Shown: positions 56,201-64,000 of the stretch, in pieces
Position numbering within the stretch: position 1 is the stretch's first letter
Layout: the number at the start of each line of letters is the position of its first letter
NCBI GenBank assembly: GCA_036346225.1
Contig: JARFIW010001104.1
Span: 7,652,001-7,716,000, forward strand
Source: Platerodrilus igneus
Taxonomy: Eukaryota > Arthropoda > Insecta > Coleoptera > Lycidae
Length of the DNA stretch: 64,000 bases
Direction: 5' to 3'
The notes under the pieces: model-generated
Databases searched by the model: none
Told to the model about the DNA's origin: nothing
What the model saw: only the letters and a program-made list of their open reading frames with translations
Made by a program: the position numbers and the translations under genes

Positions 56201-57910
56201 CTAAGATGGAAATAGGAAAGACAGATGAAGCATACAAACTAATTAGAATCATTTTAGGGATATAAAATTGTATAGCAAAAATATAAAGGATGCGGGATGA
56301 AACTTCATTATAGAAAATGTAGAAAAAATGGTTAGATGGCAGTAGTATATAGAGAATTTATATGCAGGAGAGGAACTAACTGCATTAGAACAGGAATCAG
56401 ACATTGAAAATCATGACTTGGGATATCCTATACTTAGAGATGAGTTTGAATTAGCATTAAACGGCCTGAAAAATGGTAAATCGCCGGGTACAGATAAGGT
56501 GCAAGTAGAAACTCTAAAAGCCGCTGGACAAGCAGTAACAGAACGTCTCTTCCAACTTGTAAGCTATATGTATGAGACAAGCGAGATACCCAAAGATTTC
56601 AAACGTAACATCATAGTCACTGTACCAAAAAAGAAAGGCGCGGATAGATGTGAAAATTTTCGAACAATAAATTTGACAGCACTCGTGTCAAAAATATTAA
56701 CTATAATTGTACAAAGACGAATGGAAAAACGAGCAGAAGAAATACTAGGAGAAGTTCAATGTGGGTTTAGGCGAAACAGGGGAATACAAGAGGCTATTTA
56801 GCTATGAAGGTGCTAATGGACAATACAATAGAAAAAGGGGAAAGCGTGTATATAGGGTTTGTAGAGTTGGAAAAAGCATTCGACAATGAAAAATAGAGAA
56901 AGATGTTGAAAATACTCAAAAAGGTTGGAATGAGTTATAGGGATAGACGAATAGTACATAGCTTATACAAAGAACAAACAGAATTGGAACAGGAACATAA
57001 AGAAGTAAACATTAGGAAACGGGTGAGACAGGGATGTGCCTATCCCCATTAATTTTTAACTTGTACATTGAAGAGGTAATGAATACTGTCAAATGCAGGA
57101 AAACATTTGGAATTACCAAGCAGGGACAAAAAATTGATATGCTTAGATTTGCAGATAATATAGCGGTATTAGCATCCAGCAAGGAACAGTTAGAAGCTGC
57201 TCTTAATGAAATGGAAACGGTTCTAGCAGAGAGATACGGTATGAAAATTAACAAAAATAAAGCTAAAGTACTAGTATACAAAGGAGAGGAAAATAAATTA
57301 AAAACAAGAATACAAATAGGTAACAAGAACTTACATGCGGTTAAGGATTTCTGCTATCTAGGAAGCCAAATAACGCAAGATGGGAAAGGCGCAAGAGATA
57401 TAAAACAAAGATTAGCACAAGGTCGTGCTACATTTAACAAGAAAAAGCAACTACTGTGCTCAAAGACCACAAACATGGAAACAAGGAAATGATTGTTTAA
57501 AACAAATGTGTGGAGCACAGCACGGTACGGCTGTGAAGCCTGGACAGTAGGAAAAGCGGACAAGAAAAATGTAGAAGCCTTTAAAATGTGGTGCTACAGA
57601 CGTATGATAAAGATATCATGGACAGACAAAGTTAAGAACGAAGATGTACTAGGGGTTAGGGAAGAAATATGTGGAAAACAGAAAAATAGGAGAGATAGAA
57701 TGATAGGTCACATACTACGACATGAGGGAATAGTGCGGAATATATTAGAAGAAGAGATAAAAAAAAAGAGAGGTAGACGTAAAGAGACGTAGAGATAGAC
57801 CTAGGTTAGACTATTGCACACAGATAGTGAAATATGTAGGCTGTAGGAATTTCAGGGAAGTGTGTAGGCTAGCTCAGAATAGAAATCAATAGAGGTACGC
57901 ATGCAACCAG
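56201..57910 (+). mobile_element. RTE LINE copy D, RT-containing 3' half
   Basis: Begins in the connector (AAACTAAGATGGAAATAGGA, same as 47975 in copy E) and runs to the RTE tail near 57910. Same subfamily as copies B and E. It lacks the endonuclease. The following linker leads directly into copy C, so D and C stand head to tail. Confidence 0.88.
56418..57792 (+). pseudogene. RTE reverse transcriptase (copy D), FADN at active site
   Basis: Open pieces 56418-56801, 57034-57492 and 57493-57792. The first has KNGKSPGTDKVQVETLK, FKRNIIVTVPKKKG, CENFRTINLTALVSKIL and EVQCGFRRNRGIQEA (RT fingers and the template-grip motif). Motif A (LEKAFDN) near 56870 is followed by a stop. The second has LSPLIFNLYIEEVMN, then LRFADNIAVLASS with FADN at 57148-57159 in place of FADD, losing the second catalytic Asp, and DFCYLGSQITQDGKGA. 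The third is the conserved C-terminal part (YGCEAWTVG, WCYRRMIKISWTDKV, RRDRMIGHILRHEG). Confidence 0.92.
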
Positions 57911-58190
57911 TCCCAAGATGAATAAACTAATGACGAAAAAAATAACTGTACTTAAACATGATGATTATTATAAGAAACTACACGTATTGGCTGTGCAATA
58001 TTCTTGAATAGTATTAATTGTGTGAAAGGATTTACTGGAAAACTATTAATTTGGGAAATGTCTAAGTGTTGGGGGATCTTGGCAGCCACAAGCTGATTAA
58101 CCGCTTCACATACCACTGAATCTCAGTGAAATAGGGCATATAATTAGAAAACAATAGAAGGGGAACCGAGCTGTATAATGGCTGTGTGGG
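57911..58190 (+). repeat. RTE-associated linker between copies D and C
   Basis: Full-length example of the ~250-nt module: AATAAACTAATGACGAAAAA at about 57919, GATGATTATTATAAGAAACT at 57960, GTGTGAAAGGATTTACTGGA at 58019, TTGGCAGCCACAAGCTGATT at 58078 and ATAATTAGAAAACAATAGAA at 58139, ending where the 5' region of copy C begins. It could be the true 3' UTR of subfamily D, the true 5' UTR of the next element, or an independent repeat. Confidence 0.8.
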
Positions 58191-58388
58191 GGATAAAGAA
58201 TACTACTATAGTAAGCCTGCTTATCGTAAAAGGCGATTAAAAGGCGCAGCAAGGGGCAGCAGCCTTGCTGGCTAAAAGATATTGGAGGAGGGTCGGTTGG
58301 TCTCGGGCGATCCTCAATAATTTACAAGCTTATTGGGGGTTGGCCGTGACGGATACTGCTTTTTGCTAAAATCTTTAAAAACTGCGTT

Positions 58389-59261
58389 GTGGAAAGATAT
58401 GGGAGCCTACCACAATATTTCCCATGTGTGCGTGGCCTAAAACACGAAATATATATGATGGAGAGCTCACAAGTAAAATTCTTGTCCGGAGGTAAAATAC
58501 TCCCTCATTCGGATCTCCGGGAGGGGGTACTTGGGGCTCGTCATCGTAAGAATATAAAGCAACAGTTTGATTTAGTGATAGGGACTTGGAATGTAAGGTC
58601 ATTACTCAGAGTAGATAAGTTAACGAATTTATTAGTCGAAAGAAGCAAAGGAAAGCTGGACATTTTAGGTATTAGTGAGGTGAGATGGCCAGATAGTAAT
58701 GACTTTTGGAAAGATAATTATAGAATAATTACAACTTCTTCAACTAATGGACAGGCAGGCGTAGGAATAGTGTTAGGTAAAAGATTAGGGCATAAAGTTA
58801 AAGAGTACTTACAATTTAGTGATAGAATAATTATGGTTAGATTGAGTACAAAACCCACAGACACTGTTTTAGTACAGGTTTACATGCCAACAACTCAGTA
58901 CGAGGATGAGGAAGTAGAAAAGGTATACGAGGATATAAATAGTATAGTGAGAAAAGTAAAAGGAGATGAGAATTTAATAGTTATGGGCGATTTTAATGCG
59001 TCAGTGGGAGAAGGTAGTGAGGGAAAAATGGTAGGAAAATTTGGGTATGGCAGACGAAATGATAGAGGAGAAAGATTAGTTGAGTTTTGCCAGGAACATA
59101 GATTAGTAACTGTAAACACCCTATTCGAACAACATGTTAAGAGAAGATATACCTGGAAAGCCCCAGGTGATAGGGCTAGGTACCAAATAGATTATATTTT
59201 AGTTAAACAAAGGTTTAGAAACCAAGTTAAAACTGTCTTAGTTATCCAGGGTGTGACATAG
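58389..59261 (+). pseudogene. RTE endonuclease (copy C)
   Basis: A 290-codon open frame; the true domain starts near residue 62. Active-site elements of the AP-endonuclease fold are visible: N68 in GTWNVRS, E97 in GISEVRW, a VQVYMPTTQY stretch at residues 162-171, D201 and N203 in GDFNA, and D268 in QIDYIL. The last conserved element, the S-D-H motif, is in a different phase just after the stop (SDHNLV, about 59260-59280), so one small indel near 59238 inactivates the frame; the same break occurs in copy A. The protein would nick target DNA. Confidence 0.92.
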
Positions 59262-61352
59262 ATAGCGATCATAACTTAGTTAAAATGAAGTGTAAACTAA
59301 AATTAAAAAAATTGAGAAAGGTTAAAAGAGAGGGATGGGATCTAGGTAAGCTTAATGATAGTAGGGTAAAAGAGGAATATAAACAAGTATTAGATAATAA
59401 GAGCAAAGAGATAGCTGTAGGAGGGAGCGTAGAAAATAGATGGAAAGAAATAAAACTGACTATAGGTAAGAAAAAAATAGAAGCGAGAAAACCCTGAGTA
59501 ACAAAGGAGATATTAGATTTAATAGAGAATAGAAGAAAGCTTAAACCTTTCAGAGAAGTGGATAGTGAAAATAAGCAAAAATATAATACAGTTAGAAATA
59601 AGATAGTACAAGAGTGTAGAAAAGCTAGAAATAAATGGATGGAGGGAATACAAGATGATTTGAGAGTAGGTAAGACAGACAGGGCTTACAGAGCAGTTAA
59701 AAGTTTTTGGGAAGATAGGAAAAATATAATGGTATTAGAGACGAGAATAATGAGCTTCTAATAAATAAAGTTGAGGTAGCTGATAGATGGAAAAGATATT
59801 TAGAAGATTTATATAAGGAGACGATATGGATGAGTTAGAGAACGACCAAGAAGAGGATGTAGAAATAGGGTTCTCAATATTAAGAGAGGAATTTGATAGA
59901 GCTGTTCGGAATCTTAAATTAAATAAAGCGCCAGGGATAGACGATATTCCCGCAGAATTAATAAAATATGCAAGTCAGAAAACTTTAGACAGATTATATG
60001 AACTAATAAATGTAATATATGACACAGGTGAGGTTCCAATAGATTTCGAAAAAATATTATTATCCCAATCCCAAAAAGTCAGGAGCTGATAGGTGTGAGA
60101 ATTTTAGAACAGTTAGTTTAACTTCTCATGCTTCCAAAATACTAGCAATAATAATTAAAATAGAGTAGAAGCTTTGACTGAGAATTATTTAGGCGAAGAC
60201 CAATATGGTTTTCGTAAAGACAGAGGGACTAGAGAACCGATACTAATGATTAGGGTAATTATCGAAAAAGGTTACAAAAAATAAAAGACTCATTTCGCTT
60301 TTGTAGATTTAGAAAAAGCATTTGATAGGGTTAATTGGATTGTTATGTTCAGGGTTTTGCAAAAATAGGAATCTCTCATAGGGATAGAAAATTATTTACA
60401 GTCTATATAAAACCAAAGCGTAGTAATTAGATTTGATGAAATAGAAAAGGAAGCTAAGATTAGAAATGGTGTTAGACAGGGTTGTATACTGTCTCCTTGA
60501 TTTTAATGTTTATATTGAGGAAGCTTTAAACTTAGCCAGAAAGAGAAAAGAGATAGGTATTAGTGTACAGGGACAGAAAATAGACATGTTACGTTTTGCA
60601 GATGATATAGCCATTATAGCAGAGTCTAGAAAAGAGTTAGGAGAGTTTTTAAATATTTTAGATGAGATACTACGGAGTAACTATAGTATGAGAATTAACT
60701 CAGTAAAGACAAAGATAATGACAAGTGAGTTACAGCCTAGTTCTAAACCAAAATTAAAAATAGGTAATACCGAGTTAAACGAGGTGCATGAATTTTGCTA
60801 TTTAGGTAGTATAATTACAGAGGATGGACGTAGCAGAAGGGATATAGTAGCTAGAATAGCTCAAGCTAGAAAAATGTTTTTAAAAAAGAAAGACTTACTA
60901 ATAGCTAATAGTATTAGTTTAGATAATAGAAAAAGTTTCTTAAAGTCGTACGTATGGAGCGTTCTACTATACGGTAGTGAGGCTTGGACAATTAAAGAAG
61001 TAGATAAGAAAAGATAGAAGCTTTTGAAACTTGGTGTTATAGGAGAATGTTAAAGATTAGTTGGACAGATAGAGTAACAAACGAGGAAGTTTATAGAAGG
61101 ATAGGTGAGGATCCCTGTATGTGGAAACAATTGAAGGTCAGGAGAGATAGAATGATAGGGCACCAGTTAAGACATGAGGGACTATTTAGTAAAGTCTTAG
61201 ATTATAGACTACCAAATAAAAATAGAGTAGGAAGGCCTAGACAAAGATATAATAGTCAAATTATTAGAGATTTAGGTTGTGAAGGGTATGTAGACCTTTT
61301 TAGACTAGCTCAGAATAGAAAAGAATTTAGAGCTGCGTCAAACCGACTTTAA
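59262..61352 (+). pseudogene. RTE connector, reverse transcriptase and C-terminal region (copy C)
   Basis: Open pieces: 59285-59497 and 59558-59761 (connector, Lys-rich), 59826-60089 (RT start: LKLNKAPGIDDIPAELIK, LYELINVIYDTGEVP), a broken stretch 60090-60465 still showing motif A (LEKAFDRVNW near 60310-60340) and QYGFRKDRGT near 60205, 60466-61017 (MLRFADDIAIIAES with intact FADD at 60595-60606, FCYLGSIITEDGRSRRD, YGSEAWT) and 61047-61352 (MLKISWTDRV, RRDRMIGHQLRHEG, GRPRQRY). Catalytic residues are preserved in sequence but five or more frame breaks make it inactive. Confidence 0.9.
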
Positions 61353-61393
61353 GTAAGTTCGAAAACAAAACAAAAAAAAATAAAAATCAGTTA

Positions 61394-61580
61394 ACTAAAT
61401 GTCACCAGGACATAACTCACAATTAGTTAGCGGTCTGGCATGTTGGTAGCGATTCGTTGCTTAAGCCTTACCATAACATATAATTTAATAAACGTCACCA
61501 TGACATAACTCACAATTAGGTAGCGGTCTGGCATGTGGGTAGCGTTTCGTTGCTTAAGCCTTACCATAACATATATTTTA
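61394..61580 (+). repeat. Two 93-nt tandem repeats after the RTE
   Basis: GTCACC(A)GGACATAACTCACAA starts at 61401 and again (GTCACCATGACATAACTCAC) at 61494; each unit also has TAGCGGTCTGGCATG and TTGCTTAAGCCTTACCATAA. They lie directly behind copy C and may be part of its 3' end or of the flanking DNA. Confidence 0.85.
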
Positions 61581-61709
61581 ACACTTTTCCTTTTTGAAGG
61601 TTATATTTCATTTCCTTATAAATGGTAAACATGTAAACATGTTAGAGTTCTTTAACAACCATCATGTTGCTAATATCTATGTAAAGTCAGATGGATAGGA
61701 AAAAGATAA

Positions 61710-61863
61710 AAGGATATAGGAAGACCTAGACCAAACTATATTAGTCAAATTATTAGAAATTGAGGTTGTGAAGGGTATGTAGAACTTTTTAGATTAGCAC
61801 AGATTAGAAAAGAAATTAGAGCTGCGTCGAACCGACCTTAAGTAAGGTTGAAAACAATATGAT
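61710..61863 (+). mobile_element. RTE 3'-end fragment, copy C subfamily
   Basis: Repeats the last ~140 nt of copy C (compare 61230-61360): AGGAAGACCTAGACCAAACT, TAGTCAAATTATTAGA, AAGGGTATGTAGA and GAGCTGCGTCGAACCGACC, ending in an AATATGATGATGG tail. A severely 5'-truncated insertion. Confidence 0.85.
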
Positions 61864-62105
61864 GATGGAAATTTCAGGGAAGTGTGTAAGCTAACTCAGA
61901 ATATAAATAAGTGGAGGCACGTGTCCAACCAGTTTTGAGGCGGAAAACCTAATGACGAAAAAATAAGTGCAGATAAATCTGAGGATCATTATAAACAACT
62001 ACAAGTGTTGGTTGTGAAATATCTGCAACTAATGTTGACTGTTCGAAGATATATTGGAAAAAATAGTAAATCGGCAAATGTTCAAGTGCTGGGGTAACTT
62101 AGCAG
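61864..62105 (+). repeat. RTE tail (75 nt) plus linker
   Basis: AAATTTCAGGGAAGTGTGTA through CCAACCAGTTTTGAGGCGGA (RTE tail, compare 49290-49363), then the linker from about 61938. The linker breaks off at TTAGCAGCC (about 62105), where it meets another RTE fragment at the matching AGCAGCCTTTG, suggesting a microhomology join. Confidence 0.8.
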
Positions 62106-62383
62106 CCTTTGAAATATGGTGCTACAGACGTATGATGAAGATATATCATGGACAGACAAAGTTAAGAACATGAGGTACTAAAAATGGTAGGTGAAGAAAG
62201 AAATATGTGGAAAACACATACTAAAGCACGAGGGAATAGTGCGGAATATATTAAAAGCAGAGATAGGAAAAAAGAGAGGTAGAGGTAGACCTAGGTTAGA
62301 CTATTGCACACAGATAGTGAAAGATGCAGGTTGTGTGAATTTCAGGAAAATGCATAGAAATCAATGGATGTACGCATCCAACC
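62106..62383 (+). mobile_element. RTE 3' fragment, copy D subfamily
   Basis: GCCTTTGAAATATGGTGCTA, CATGGACAGACAAAGTTAAG and GACTATTGCACACAGATAGT match 57575-57830 of copy D. It is internally shortened near 62215 (loss of the RRDRMIGH segment). Its tail (CGCATCCAACC) is split by the solo LTR at 62384 and resumes at 63790. Confidence 0.88.
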
Positions 62384-63789
62384 TGTTACGTTCATTTTCG
62401 GAAATAATTGGTTAGTTTATGTTCAATAATTTTTAACTTAAAACCCTTTGGCGTTAAACATGAAAATTAATTCCGTAAATTAAAATGACCCTTTCACGTG
62501 TTTAAAATTGTATTGTAATTAATAATATATATCCTATATATTTTACTTGATAAAAACTTTCTGCTCATTAAAAATAAATATTCTTTCTAAGAATTCCTTA
62601 ACGTGGAATTTACACCATAATTTAGATAGGCCAGAACGTCTTTGCAAGTATCCGATAATTAATGCTTATGTGTTTTCCCTTTGAAAGAATTCGTCGAATA
62701 AAAGCTGCATATTATTTCAATAAACTCGGATTTTCCTGTTTTATTTCCTTAACAACAAGATTACTTTGAGCTTTGTGCTTTATTTAAACAAATTTGATAT
62801 TCATTTTCTGTTCGAATAGCAACACGAAAATATCCGTCCTGTTTTGCTTCCTTCCGTTTTTCGTTATGCAAATTTAGTGCACGCAATGTGGCGTGGTAAG
62901 TATTTAGGGTTTTTATAAAACGGTACTTTTCGGCTTCAATGAATTAATTTATTGTTCGTAATTATTCTAGCTTTCTGCGGAGGGACACGCTAATCCCTTG
63001 AGTTGCGCTTCTTGTTGTAATGGGAAGCCAAACGCGTTCTTCCTGGGCGTAGGCCCACCTACTCGCTGACGTGGACCAGCAACTAACTCAGCCCCGACGT
63101 CAGCAACTCGAGGGTGTTTTTTTTTGTTTTCTCTTGCTGCTTACTTTGGAACCAGATCGCCTGGGCTTTTACCGTTCAAGTATCATGCATTTTTAAATTT
63201 AATTAATCTACACAAAAATTATTGCCCTATTTTGGTATTTATTGGCATTATATTAATGCAGTACTATTTGTTTTTAAATAACTAAAAATACACTACTTGT
63301 TAACGTAAAAATGGTTTACAGACTTGCTGGCTTGTGTGAAAACGTTGTTGCCATTATAATTGTAACTATAGGTTAAGTTTGTATTTACGATGATCTAGAG
63401 CTGTGGTTTTTAGGGTTGCGTTTGGTTCTTTTTTACTAAACAATGTCAGAGGGTATTTACTTAAAAACTACAGCTCGCCATTTTCATGAGTAATTTTTTT
63501 TGGCTGTTTGGGGGTTTCCCATGATGTATATGTAAATTGGGGACATTGATTTTTTTGTTGAATTTGGGAATACTGCGTTCTGTAAATATTTTGTTTAATT
63601 ATAAGTTCTCTTTTCTTTCTTTGTATGTTTTGTTCTGAGTGTGAATGAGTGAGTGTATATTTTTTTAAATTTTTTTTCAAGCTTTCCTTTACGTGCTAAT
63701 ATGTATAATACCCCGCCCACTCGCCGACTGAGTCCGGTCATACTTTTTCTTTTGCTTTGGGTTTTTTAAGTACGTCACTGTACGTAGCA
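62384..63789 (+). mobile_element. Solo LTR (copy 2), 4-nt target duplication AACC
   Basis: Starts TGTTACGTTCATTTTCGG and ends TACGTAGCA, the same ends as copy 1. Flanks are AACC at 62380-62383 and 63790-63793. TATAAAA lies at about 62914, 531 nt from the start (about 496 in copy 1). Length 1,406 nt. The middle is diverged from copy 1, with a GC-richer block at about 63000-63180. The two loci therefore represent independent insertions of one LTR family, neither with an internal region. Confidence 0.85.
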
Positions 63790-63793
63790 AACC

Positions 63794-64000
63794 AATTCGA
63801 ATATGGAAAACCTAATGACGAAAAAAATAACTGTATATAAACTTGATGATTATTATAAGCAACTACAGGTATTGATTTTGCAATACTCTCAACTAATGTT
63901 AATTGTGCGAAAGGATTTACTGAAAAACTATTAATTCAGCAAATGTCTAAGTGTTGGAGGATCCTTGGTAGCCACAGACTGCTTAACCTCCTTCACATAT
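63794..64000 (+). repeat. RTE-associated linker (window end)
   Basis: After the solo LTR the RTE tail and linker resume: GGAAAACCTAATGACGAAAA at 63803, GATGATTATTATAAGCAACT at about 63845, GGTAGCCACAGACTGCTTAA near 63967. It runs off the window end, so another RTE segment may follow. Confidence 0.8.

Larger units (their letters stand above)
58191..61393 (+). mobile_element. RTE-type LINE, longest copy (copy C)
   Basis: A 3.2-kb RTE (BovB-like) LINE with a 5' region including CTTATCGTAAAAGGCGATTA (a motif common in 5' regions of such elements), endonuclease, connector, RT, C-terminal region and A-rich 3' end (61367-61385). It belongs to the same subfamily as copy A (15335-16078). All domains are present but frames are broken in several places. 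Confidence 0.9.

Overview
The window is transposon-dominated, AT-rich DNA from an animal, most likely an insect. Supporting signs are an errantivirus-type LTR retroelement with an env frame and a serine-tRNA-type primer site, RTE and R1/LOA-type LINEs, a tRNA-derived SINE family, Ty1/copia and BEL/Pao remnants and a pogo-like transposase. I see no convincing host gene, rRNA, functional tRNA, CRISPR array or prokaryotic operon. Nearly every coding stretch is a decayed mobile-element gene, so most coding entries are typed pseudogene.

Layout. 1-9540: an unclassified element with ~2.2-kb inverted arms (1-2212 and 6440-8716) around a ~4.2-kb centre of unrecognised reading frames, with repeated TTTATCTCG-containing terminal modules outside the right arm. 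9600-12040: 5'-truncated R1/LOA-like LINE (RT plus RNase H) with poly(A). 12040-15330: little coding, one GC-rich block. 15335-16078: RTE LINE fragment. 16903-17112: microsatellite plus minisatellite. 19022-20115: Ty1/copia pol fragment, antisense, split by a SINE with target duplication. 20213-20519: second SINE with a perfect 16-bp duplication. 21245-24110: antisense RTE LINE. 24270-25150: BEL/Pao gag. 25155-26178: SINE, RTE tail, SINE. 29427-38496: near-complete but frame-broken errantivirus-like provirus. 38511-38675: 20-bp minisatellite. 38676-46200: nothing recognised apart from a decayed SINE. 46200-52690: one pogo-like transposase pseudogene split by an RTE composite (47363-50086) and a solo LTR (51121-52492). 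53005-54950: foldback-like element made of ~145-bp repeats in opposing arrays. 55538-64000: RTE copies of two subfamilies joined by a recurring ~250-bp linker, and a second solo LTR (62384-63789).

How the parts relate. The history can be read from nesting: the SINE hit the copia remnant, the RTE composite and the solo LTR hit the pogo gene, and a sister solo LTR hit an RTE tail. The RTE copies supply a likely retrotransposition source, but every copy seen has frame breaks, and in two the catalytic FADD is changed (FAND at 22199-22210, FADN at 57148-57159). The item most deserving a second look is the long-inverted-repeat element at the left edge, which matches no family I recognise. Its two arms differ mainly by 1-4-nt indels, so some of its frameshifts may be sequencing error rather than decay.
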